From Gymnopus androsaceus JB14 (Eukaryota > Basidiomycota > Agaricomycetes > Agaricales > Omphalotaceae), in contig ML769387.1 of the NCBI GenBank assembly GCA_009733575.1, forward strand, positions 822,119-886,118: DNA of 64,000 nucleotides, in the 5' to 3' direction. A program made the translations under genes and the position numbers. The first letter of the stretch is position 1. Every line of letters begins with the position of its first letter. The notes beneath the pieces were generated by a model. It searched no databases, was not told the origin of the DNA, and saw nothing but the letters and a program-made list of their open reading frames with translations. This document shows, in pieces, positions 1 to 10,077 of this stretch.

Positions 1-49
1 AGAGAAATGCGAGTGACGCGAGGCCGATCAAAAAAACGAGTTTCAGTGC

Positions 50-850
50 TTAGTATCTACTCTACACTGGTGTCACACTGTCTATCTCAAGTCCGCAACA
101 CCCGGCATACTCCTGGTTGCTGAAGATGGTTCATCGACATCCAATAATTGTAAGAGTTATAGCAGTCATCTAGTATGCGAAGACAGAGAATCAGCGACAC
201 AAACTACCGAGTAGAGTGCATACGTATAGATACGTACTTGACAAAAATGTTCGCCCACAGACTATATATGGCCGAAGGCCAGATAGAAATCTGGAAGAGT
301 GCGAGACAGGCATATGCGCAGAAAAGTAGGCAAAAGGTAGAATTGATGGAGCTATCAAGCTAGCTTGGTTTGTTCCGTCACATAAACGCCATACAGGCGG
401 ATAGAAAGCTGAAGGTATGAGACAACAGAAGTGGCACAAGAGAAGACGCCAAATTATTCAGAGGTCAAAGCGTTTTGGTGTCTACATAGCAGTGACCCGA
501 TCGATAGTGTACATTTTCAAAGACGGTTTTACTATGAATGGCTCTTAAACCAGAGGAAAAGGCAAAGAAAGATGTCAGTAGTCAAATCAAATGATGCAGT
601 TGGCTGGAATACTTCGCGTTCGGGGTCTCAATCATAATGAAAATGTGTTTTTGGTATGCACCTCTTAGCTCTAGCAGTACCAGCTGTCGGGACCCTACGA
701 GGAGGGAGGTTCGAAAAATGCTTTCTGTTTTGGATGTCAATGAGCCATCTTCAGCAACCAGGAGTACGTGTCGCAGACAAGAACTTGAAGCGACTTACAG
801 TGAGAAGCCTCGTTAAGATAGACAGTGTGACACCGTCGAGTAGATACTAA
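50..850. mobile_element. Inverted-repeat element, about 800 bp, no recognisable transposase
   Basis: Two blocks at the left end are repeated in inverted orientation at the right end. Bases 50-89 pair with 811-850 (shared core reading TTAGTATCTACTC...GGTGTCACACTGTCTATC), and 110-144 pair with 731-768 (shared core ACTCCTGGTTGCTGAAGATGG). The spacer between the blocks differs in length in the two arms (about 20 versus 42 bases). The interior has only short open frames and nothing I recognise. This is the architecture of a non-autonomous DNA transposon (MITE-like) or a foldback element. I saw no convincing target-site duplication. It lies immediately 3' of the BTB gene. Confidence 0.6.
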
Positions 851-903
851 TGGTGTTCATATAAGTAGTAATCGAGTAGTAGATACTCTCATTAGTCTCT
901 CAT

Positions 904-1960
904 TCAATGGCTTCCTCGCTCTAAGCAAAGCACTGAAACCCCTACCATTCGCTCTCTCCCTATGTCTGACTCCGAGGACCGATAGTGCTTCCAGAAAGTC
1001 AAGAAGTCTGGTTGGACTTGCACTTCAGCCTGGATAGCCTCCTTCCATTTATCGAAATTTCTGGTGCACTGCTTGCATAAATCTTTGCCAGCAATAATTT
1101 CTCGAAAAAGAATGTCCGGTGTCTGTAAGCGAGTGATATTGTTGCTCAGGTGAGTTTGTAATTCGAGAATTTTTTGATACCAGAGGGGCTCGTGATTTCC
1201 AGGTGACCGTCCACAACGGGGCAAGGCTGTATGCAGAGCCATTGATTCCTGTAGGCAATTTGTCCATTGCTGTTGATATATACTCTGCAATAATATGATA
1301 GCGTGATTAGTATTATTGCTGAGAAAATATCGTAAAGCACTTACCCAAGGGATAAAGAGGTGTACGGGCAATACATGAGCTACTTCAGTCAGAGGTTTTC
1401 CGATAAGAAGAGGCGCGACGGAAGCGATAACGTGAGGATAATCGTGCTTTCCGGCGAAACCGAAAACTTCTGCAGCGTATCTCGGGAGATAATCCCTGAA
1501 ACAAGTGTGAACCACATTAGAGAGCTATACGTAGACAGACTTGGATATATGGTGGAAAGTGGCAGACACAAACCTCATACGAGACTGACACATGTTCATC
1601 GCGAAGTAAACTTCATACTTTTCAGCAGCTTCGGCTAGGGCGATAAAGAGAGAGAAATCCATTTCGTCGAGTCCGGGATGTCGACGGGGATAGACGAATT
1701 GGAAGAGAATTTCGAGGACCTCTGAGCTTTCTGTCAGAGGCACGGGCTCAGTGTCAACAGTCACCATATCTGCATTTGGAAACCCTCCAGAGTTGTATCC
1801 AAGAGCGTCCTTGTGGACATAAAAGAGAACGCTGTTAGACGATTGGAAGATAACGTCTCCTCCAGAGCCAGCATTGACTGGAAAGTAAAATTGTTAAGAG
1901 TTAAATGAACACAAGTTGGAAAACCACAGTCATACAATTCGCTGAAATCTTCGATGACAT
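904..1960 (-). CDS. BTB/POZ domain protein
   Basis: Four exons can be joined in frame: 1960-1936, 1877-1574, 1495-1345 and 1284-904, all with GT...AG introns. The start ATG at 1960 gives a protein beginning MSSKISANF. Residues of the first 90 codons form a BTB fold as seen in many Agaricomycete proteins: D-V-I-F-Q-S-S-N, then LFYVHKDAL, then FQFVYPRRHP and AEAAEKYEVY. The remainder (YLPRYAAEVFGFAGKHDY onward) is the usual alpha-helical tail of this family, with a CxxC (DLCKQC) near the C-terminus. BTB domains mediate dimerisation or recruit cullin-3 ligases; the exact role of this fungal group is unknown. No frame breaks seen. The penultimate intron is a multiple of three, so an unspliced reading also stays open. 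Confidence 0.8.
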
Positions 1961-2382
1961 CCGTTCTGATTGTTCGAGTTGCCAATGAGTTTAGAGTAGA
2001 ACTATGAACATAAAACGAAGTGGCACAAAAGAGAAGGAGCACGCGACGGGCCGACGCCAATTTTTCAGAACGAGCGTCTAACGGTTTCTTCCTTTCTCTT
2101 CCACTATTATTTAAACCACTGAACATGAATCTCAACCAAGAAAGCGTCCAACGACCAGCTAGTAGACCTCGGAACTTGAAGAGGCGACGCTTTGACCTTC
2201 AAACTTAAGCCCCACCGTTCGCTTGGACCTGACTAGTGGCCCAATAATGGCCACAGCTGCGGTCCATTGTATCAATGAAGATTATTCTGAAAAAGGAAAT
2301 ACCCTTTGACACAAAGCAGGATAAAAACGCGTCGACTACTGGTGTAAGCTCCCCGTATTACTATTGCACTCCACAGCGAAAC
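1961..2382. other. Intergenic stretch between divergent genes
   Basis: Shared upstream region of the BTB gene (leftward) and the orphan gene at 2383 (rightward). Only short open frames occur. An in-frame upstream ATG at 2275 could extend the rightward gene by 36 codons. No clear TATA box or repeat seen. Confidence 0.4.
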
Positions 2383-3132
2383 ATGGCAACCTATCGTGTC
2401 ATTACACCGGGAGAAATTGGTGGATTCGGAAACACGACATCAACACCTAATAATACCGGTGGAATCCATTTCAACGTCGAGCTAGAAAGGATCCTACGTA
2501 TTCAAGCTGTTGTAGAGGACACATTCAATCCTCCGCCCCAATACACATCTCTTTCAAGGATACCATCGGCAGAGGAGACTCTTCCAGAGTACAGACCACC
2601 CTCTCGGACTCATACTGCACAAATGCAGAATCATGCATTTACATTTCGAGCTCCGGTTCGACTGACTCAACTCGAAATGCCTTCTGCGCAGGGCTCTCGT
2701 AACTCACTGGAACGAAGCTCGCATGGGGTTTCAGCTCCAGTGGCCCACATAGACGATCAGTACGATCAGTTTCAGGCTCAAACATCTCGAACAAGAGCTC
2801 AGAGGAGGCTCCTGCTTGAAGAATATGAGTTGGAGCTGAACGAGATGGAGGCACAGACTGAGATGATGCGGTTTGCATTGGAGATTCGGGGGTTGACTGG
2901 TGAGTGCTTTCGTTACATCCAGCGCTTCTTAAAGGCTCGCACTATCTATGTTCATTCCGACTCGAAATATAACGTTACTCAAATGATCCTTTCTTCTTTT
3001 TCTGTAGACTCGGAGTTCAATGAACATTTCAGAGAAATGCAGCAGGCCTTTGCGGAACGTCAGCGTCGGGTAGACGCTGTCCGATCAAGATATGAGGAGA
3101 GTACTCGGATTGCAAGGGGTACTTTTCTTTGA
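2383..3132 (+). CDS. Orphan protein, disordered N-terminus and helical C-terminus
   Basis: I do not recognise this gene. The start at 2383 (context AAACATGG) is preferred over the in-frame ATG at 2275 because of its better surroundings. A GT...AG intron at about 2900-3007 (108 bases, a multiple of three) joins GLT to DSEFNEHF. The first half is low-complexity and Pro/Ser/Thr-rich with proline-tyrosine motifs (PPPQY, LPEYRPP), which are WW-domain/Nedd4-type ligand motifs. The second half is charged and Glu/Arg-rich (RAQRRLLLEEYELELNEME) and probably forms a coiled coil. Stop TGA at 3130-3132. A regulatory or scaffold role is possible but is inference only. Confidence 0.6.
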   Translation: MATYRVITPGEIGGFGNTTSTPNNTGGIHFNVELERILRIQAVVEDTFNPPPQYTSLSRIPSAEETLPEYRPPSRTHTAQMQNHAFTFRAPVRLTQLEMPSAQGSRNSLERSSHGVSAPVAHIDDQYDQFQAQTSRTRAQRRLLLEEYELELNEMEAQTEMMRFALEIRGLTGECFRYIQRFLKARTIYVHSDSKYNVTQMILSSFSVDSEFNEHFREMQQAFAERQRRVDAVRSRYEESTRIARGTFL

Positions 3133-4398
3133 ATAGGGATGCATGCTCGGCGAAAGGGATCATCGGTTTGTATATGCGAAATATTGCATCCAACAAGTTT
3201 GCTCAGGAGCTCTTTCTTATGCTCCCCATAAATCAATGGCGCAAAACGGCATCGCCTTTAGAATTAGAAGTGGAAAGCAAAGATAATGAAGGACTGCTAC
3301 ATAATGTTCGAATTCGCTGAATTTTCGATTTTGGGCACCTTACTAGATAGGCATACAATTCGAAGTATTTATAAACCCGCATCTATCCAATATCTAACTC
3401 ATTTCTGTATAATCGTATCATCGAGAGGCTGGAGACTTCTCATACTTTCACTCAACCTCTCAACATTCGTTGTTTGTAACGGAGTTAGAACCGCACTTTC
3501 AAAGGTGCTTTGGCCGTACTTTCTGAGAGCATCATCTACATCAGATTGAAGCCGGTAGAACTCGACCAGCTTCACAGCAGGCTAAAAAAAAGATGAGGAT
3601 ATAACAAATACGCACCCCAAAGGCATCCGGAAGCTTGCAAATACTTAAACTTGATCTAACAAAGGATTGTGACCCAATCACTGGTTGCCCAAGCACTATT
3701 GCTCCGTCTGTAACTTGACCGATACGGAACGACGTTGCTTCGAGTCCACTCTTTGCCAGTATCTATACATGCGAAATCGATCAGACCACCGTTGAGTGAT
3801 TTAGTTGATATTGGACAATGTGGGTCAATGATAAGTAGGCAAAGTTAGAGAGCTATTATTATTATTGCTTGAAGGACCTGTTTGATTATCATTGGTGGGT
3901 CCATAGATGGCTGTCATTCCCCAAGTAACTACTTGAACCCACAATACATAGCTCCAACGTACTGAATCACCTTGGGAAAAGGCCTTTGAGCTCGAGAGGG
4001 GTTTATAAAGGCTACATAAAGGCTCCATGCCTTGCCATGGCGAGACTCGAGAGAAGGTAGGAGAAGGTCCATTGAAGAAACGTATTTAGCGCCCACAACG
4101 CACAAGCGCCAAGTTACCAGCGCTTACTTACTTCTTCCATTGATCCTGTCCAAATCCTGTTCTTCTTCCCCTTGGTAGTAATTCTTTTACGCTCTCAGGT
4201 CAGGTCTCCAAAGAGCACATGGGGATTAGGGTGAGATAGAACTCCACTGCACAAGGTCAGCTTGCCTTGCCGAAACCGTAATTCATCTGACTCGGACTCA
4301 ACACGGACTCTTATCTTACCACAAGACCGATAAGCTTCGAATTCCAAAAGATGCAACAGCAGATCTGGAGCTTTTGCTCTTGACTTTGTTCTTTCATC
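3133..4398. other. Long intergenic region, no supported gene
   Basis: About 1.27 kb with only short, overlapping, family-less open frames. It holds a short ATT microsatellite near 3855-3867 and, closer to the next gene, copies of the recurrent motif (TTAGCGCCCA at 4086-4095 and AAGCGCC at about 4104). The last few hundred bases are presumably the promoter of the transporter gene that starts at 4399. Confidence 0.4.
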
Positions 4399-6460
4399 AT
4401 GTCGGACACTACAGTCAGCACGATTCCTGAACTTACGAACGATTCTAAGACAGCAGTGGCTTCGTACCCTGTACATTGGTTCAGAGGTACTATTTTCCAA
4501 ATAATAGTAGTCGGAGGCGTGTTTTTCTGTGTAAGTTGTCGTACGTGCCCTATCTGAGAAACACAAATGATACTAAGATCGATTTTTTCCTTAGGCACCG
4601 GTATGTCTTTTAGTGGATGAACACGCTGAACAGTGTTGAACTCTCTCTATAGGGGATGTACAATGCCCTTACCTCGCTTGGGGCTGGCGGGCTTGCAACT
4701 CCTTGGTACGCCAACGCTACTTCTGCGGCTGGTTATGGTAAGTGGTCTTACGTTGATCACCAACTCTGTCGTTAAACTATGTATAGTCTTCATGGCTTTT
4801 TTCTGTCTTATCGGTGGAATCATCGTGAGCAAGATTGGAGTCAAAGCCGCCTTGATTGTGAGGATCTTTTCCTTCGTCTCTTCTCCCGGGCCTTTGCAAT
4901 TAACCTACCTTAGATCTCTAGCACCGGTGATATCATGTAATCGTAACCAGCTTGTAATCCACCACAGGTAACTGATAGACTTGCTCTAGCTACGCTGGAA
5001 GCCTGTATGTAAACTCCAAAAACGGGACCCAGTGGTTCCTGATGCTGGGTAAGCGAGTTTGTATGGTATCGCTCAAACCTCATATCTCTTCCAGGATCTA
5101 TCATTTCTGGATGCACCGACGGTTTAATGTATACGGTCGAAGGCCCTATTATCACTTGTAAGAACCGAAGTGTGCTTCGTCGTTTTCAATGCTAAACGGA
5201 GATTCACAGCGTATCCTGAACCCCATCGTCGCGGACGCATGCTCGGTTTATGGGTTTTCATGCGTACCGCTGCTCCAGTCATTGGTGGAGCCATTATCTT
5301 TGGTCTCAACTCTTCCCTTGACTCGTCTGGTGGCGTATCTCTCAAGACCTATCTCGTCATCATCGGGATCATGTGTGCGGGCCCATTCATTGCTACCTTA
5401 CTTTCCACTCCGGAAAAGGTGCAGCGTAAGGATGGCGTGAAGATCCATCTGCGCAAGGCTGGATGGAAACAGACCTTCGCCGAGTGGTACAAAGTTGTCA
5501 GTTCTCCTGATGTAAGCGTTCTTATCGTCCCTCAGGTGCGAATAAAACTGATTGTCTCTTCTAGATCTTACTCCTCACACCTCTCTTCTTTACATCATGG
5601 TTTTACGGTTCTTACATCGGTTAGTATCATTGGTGCTTCCGATGTCATTGATTGCTGAATTTGAAGCATATGCAGGTACCCTCCAAACCCAGTACATGAA
5701 CATCCGCACCCGTTCTCTCTGTGCGTTCATGATTCCCTGGGGTGATATCGCTGGGGGTTTCATGATCGGCTACTTCCTCGACAACCAGCGATTTTCGGTC
5801 AAGCAACGTGCACGGTGGTCGTGGATAGGCTTGATGGTGTTGAACTTGGCACTTTGGTATGTTTAACCAAAATATAATCTGTATATGCTCAGCTTTTTAA
5901 AGGGTGTGGGCCGCCATTGTCACGAAACAGCTCGAAGATGAAAAGCCCATTATCGATTGGACCTCGGGCTCGATATTCGGCAAAACGTTCGTTCTCTTTG
6001 TGCTTTTCGATCTGGCGACTATGGCTACGCAGACGAGCTTGTATTGGATCATTTCTCAGAGTGCGTTCTTTACCTTTTTTCTCTTTTGGCTGCTTCATCG
6101 GCTAACTATGGAACCAGTGTCCGACGATTTCATTGCCCTATCATATATGACTGGTACCCTTCGCGGTGTAGAGTGCGCTGGCCAGGCTGTGGCGTATGGC
6201 ATCAAGTCCAGCGACACAACCAATTGGCTTTCCATCGGCCTAAACGTTGGTTTGAGTGAGTTGCAAAAATCCTGATGCTGTGCTATAAGCTAATTAGCAC
6301 ACTACCAGTCGTTTTCTCGTTACCATTCGCTTGGACTGTGATACGCAAAATTGGTGTGGTCGAATTCGAAAAGATCAATTTCAGCCATCTCGCGCACGCA
6401 GAAAAGGCAGTCGACGAAACAAGTATCGATGAAAAAGATGAAAAGGGATCCGATGTGTGA
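4399..6460 (+). CDS. UNC93-like (DUF895) major facilitator membrane protein
   Basis: Spliced by hand into about ten exons, beginning MSDTTVSTIPELT at 4399. After the first exon (4399-4530) a 6-base exon (GCACCG, 4595-4600) supplies Ala-Pro. It is followed at 4653 by GMYNALTSLGAGG, the hallmark of the UNC93/DUF895 branch of the MFS fold, whose first segment reads FFC-APG-MYNAL. Later exons give ...GTQWFLMLG, GLMYTVEGPII, SYPEPHRRGRMLGLWVF, WFYGSYIG, and a hydrophobic C-terminal half ending in an acidic cytoplasmic tail with stop at 6458-6460. Around 11-12 membrane segments are expected. Fungal members are uncharacterised plasma-membrane or vacuolar transporters; the substrate is unknown. All junctions keep the frame. 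Confidence 0.85.
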
Positions 6461-6543
6461 TATATTAATATTCTGTGTATGAATAGGGTTTACTATATGA
6501 AATAGTAAGGGCAGTTACTTGTAAATACAACGATCTGAGCAAA

Positions 6544-9500
6544 TTACAAGTCGTAGGTCTCGAGAGGCTTGAAGGAAATCAAATGGTATAAAGAGTCTTC
6601 CCCTTGCTTGTACCGCACTCCCTCGAAACAAAGGCGCGGGGTTTGTAATTTTATTCTCAATTCCGTTCTACTATCGGCCATCCTGTCCTGCCAATCCAAG
6701 ATGTTACCCGCAAACCCCTCGAATAACTTTTCGAATGTTTCGTATGCCACTTGGTCACGTTGTAGATTTACATGGGGCATGTCCCTCAGAAACACCGCCT
6801 ACAGTTACAAGTGAGTTTCATTCTAATGTAAATGAAGCGGAATCAGACTGACATTATCATCCACCAAGAGCGCTACATTGTCCTCTCCTTCCTCCTCGAC
6901 CCGCACCCAAAATTTATACCGAAAGACGAGGAATTCATAGTCAGTGTCGTCACAACGCACACATGCTTTTGTCCCTTAGGAATACTGAGGATGTCATGAT
7001 TAGTATTGAGATACCACAAGGCAGAGCGGCACTTACTCTTTGTTGCAATTCGTGCAATGCAGGCCGAACAAACTGTTCGAGTTTATCTGGGAAGGCCTGC
7101 GTAATGTGGCCTCGAATACGGAATTCAACCCTGGGTTCGGAAGTAGACTCCAGTTCATCGATGGAGGTATAGATCTTCGTATCAGCGGTAGAAGCTTTCG
7201 AGACGGATTTAGGCTTCCTTGGGACCGATGCGGAGAGCTGCAAGGCTGGTGCGTTCTTTCGTAGCAGTCGATGATACGAGGGGTTTCGCGGTATCATACA
7301 AAGTTCGTTTTACGACTGTAAAAATTGTTAGACATGCTTGGCTCGCACGAGCATATATGCTACTACGTACTCTTCCAAACCTTGCATCAAAATTTTCTCA
7401 TTCGAAAGGCTAGGGTTAAGCCGCTTGACGAGCAACTGGTCACCGCCTAGGTCGCCCACGTTCTCTTTGTTTACCAGCTTGACAATCACTTTCTGGAACG
7501 TACAGACATCTCCTGGCTTCAGAAGCTTGGCGATTTCAGCCTGCGAGTCGCGTAGGATAATCTTTAGGACGCCGTGTTGGAGATGTCGGAACTGGTCGCG
7601 GACGGAAAGCAGAGAGTTGGTCGTATAGTCAGTCGCGTGAAGGTAGACACTGTCTGACCCCCTAATGTCGATGTCAAGCACCTGCATATAAACGAGTTAA
7701 TAATTTATAGAAGGAAGCATAGGTAGTGCTCATGCCTCTAGGACGCAGTTGAAGCGGACACGCATCTCAACATCCTTCAATTCAGTATATTCCAACTTGT
7801 CCTCTTCTGCTTGATTTTCGGCGGCCCACTTGGCCTTTCGTCTAAAACAGCACTTGTAAGAGAACGTTCAAAAGACAAGTGCAATGAAAACATACTGTAA
7901 GAGATCTTGAAGGGCCTTGTGGGTTTTATAGGACTCCTCATCAAGTAACTTAATCTTCGACTCCTGCATCTTCGCTTCGTATGTGCCATTATTAGCTACG
8001 CGCATCCTCACGTTTTGAAGACTATAAACTGCTCCAATTTCCATGCGTTCGCCGTGCTCCCGAGCATCGTCCCACAGTTCCAGTCGAAGGATTGACTTGG
8101 ATAGTCCCTGTGGACACCAGCCGGATTCATATGGCGGACACCCGTCATTAGAGGTATAGTCGGTGATATAGATGACGTGGTGGTTCGTGTCAGGGCGATG
8201 TTTGTGGATCACCTAGGAATTTGAAGAAACCATAAGAACGCTATGCAATATTCAGCTAGCCGGCAGTTACCTCCACCGTGCAATTGAAGTATCCGTTACT
8301 AGGTTGGATATCCGGATTCGCCTCTTTAATTAGCAAATGAGGTCGTACAGCGCGTTGTGATGGAGGCGCTATGACTTGATGTTTTCCAAGGAATTGTTTC
8401 TTTTTATGTTCGGTCGCCAGCCACCAGGTGCGTAGCTTGGAACAATAATCCAGTAGTTGGGGATCATCGCTCTCGAGGAATGGTGAGCGGGGACCTCGGT
8501 ATTGCGCTTTAACGCTATCGGGTACCGAACCGTGACTGATAGCACCATCGACATAGATCCCCCACTTGAGGCGGTCATGGTAACCAACGAAGCTGCCTCG
8601 TTCACGCTACTCGTAAAGAGGATGTCAGTCGGTTATCCAAAGAGTGAGGAAGATTCTTATTACCTTGACCTCGCGAAGGACGACAATATCACCAGCACGA
8701 ACATTGGGCAAAAGCTGTTCTTGCTTCTGGAAACAATTAATTCCTTTCGAGCTGTTGCCGACATAGGAGCCATCAGAGAGATTTCGGATGCTAGGATCCA
8801 CCAAGTTTAGAATGCGCATGTGGTCTGCGGTATAATGATTAATCATCGTCCTTAAATACCAAGTAGTAACCGTTTACCTCCGGAAGAGCAGACGTTAGAG
8901 GTCGGTTCGGCCGACACTACAGCAGCTATGTCATAGCAGCGGTGTAATATAGAGACCTCTGCGAGTGCAGTAAGTGACATCTAAGAGTATATATAATTTC
9001 AGGCAAGAAAAACAGCGGAATAAACTCAACGACTCACGGTTTGACATTTATAGCCGGCTTTTAAAGCGAGTGGGCCTTTCAAAGCGCCTACGAGGTGTTT
9101 GATTTCCGGAATAGGGGAAGGGTAGGACGCAGCAGCGGTAGCAGTAGACGCTGGCGGAACCTTCGCGATTTCCTTCGCAGGAATAGGCGGAGCGGTAACG
9201 GCTTGGGGTGGAGAGGGAGCACGCTTCGCGACGGTCTTGGGATCGTTCCGTTCACGATTATATCCTTGGGCCCTAGCGAGTTTCTTCTCTTTCTTGCTAA
9301 GCTTTCTGGTCTCGGGAACAGCGACAGGGACTGGTACATCTACCGGAAGTTCAGCAGGACCGTCGACCTTGTCAGGCAATGATTTTCGAGCAATCGCTTT
9401 GGAAACATTAGGATTAATCCAGCAACTTAGACACCAAGAGAGACTCACGACTCCAATGATCTATCACTAGGTCTTGTTGACCCCGCGACGCCAGCTTGAA

Positions 9501-9920
9501 CATAACCTTCTCCGAGAACTTGATCCGTGCGATAGAACCATTGGATAAACGACTAGGGTCCAAAGAACACCCCTGCAACGAAATAAAGAGCTCTTGACTA
9601 GGAGAAAACTCGATTTCTCCTCGCCGTAGCTGTTTCGCGCACTTGTTTCCAAACTCAATCTCTACTCGAACCATGTCATTTCCAACCGCAGAATTCTCTG
9701 TGCTTAAGACGAGGCGCTTTTCGTGGGCCTTATATGGATAGACCATGCAAATGGAACCGAAAATGTACCCTGTCTTTTCAGTGACATTTTCGTCGCGAAG
9801 AATTGCAGCTATGTAGCGCCGGTTCTTTGGATCGAACAGGTCTGTTCTAGCAGCGTCTGAGGAGAGTTTTGCGCGTTTGTTGCTTCCTTCATTGGATTTA
9901 GCCGAATGTTTTCGCTTCAT
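6544..9920 (-). CDS. POT1-like telomere single-strand binding protein, multi-OB
   Basis: Shelterin-type protein expected to bind the G-rich 3' overhang of telomeres. From the start at 9920 (MKRKHSAKSN) the order is: an N-terminal domain of about 165 residues that could itself be an OB fold; an Ala/Pro-rich linker (about 9040-9390); a Telo_bind OB fold (8600-9000, with LVDPS and LPNVRAGDIVVLREVKV); a POT1PC-type OB fold (7870-8560, with YITDYTSN, WCPQGL, LRLELWDD); a second similar OB segment (7330-7690, with ATDYTTN, LKIILRDSQAEIAKLLKPGD); and a C-terminal domain with CVRCDD, possibly a zinc-ribbon OB fold. The splice near 6985-7035 does not join in frame with consensus sites, so one exon border or base is uncertain. 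It shares a 157-base promoter with the MTHFR gene. Confidence 0.75.
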
Positions 9921-10077
9921 CTGGAGATGGGAAATGAGAAACGCGTTGAAGATAATGCGAGTCGGGAGTCAAGCTTTATTGTTGACCAATAGAATTGGTA
10001 TGACGCTTGTCACGTGTAACAGATTTAAAGAGGCGCCTGAAGGCGCTTAACGTTTCTTTGAATTGACACACTTCGAC
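9921..10077. promoter_or_regulatory. Bidirectional promoter, POT1-like / MTHFR
   Basis: Only 157 bases separate the two start codons. A CCAAT box lies at about 9986-9990 with an inverted ATTGG a few bases on. TCACGTG at 10010-10016 is the CACGTG E-box bound in yeasts by Cbf1, a regulator of methionine genes, which suits an MTHFR promoter (inference). AGGCGCTTAA at 10041-10050 is a copy of the motif repeated across this window. Confidence 0.5.
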
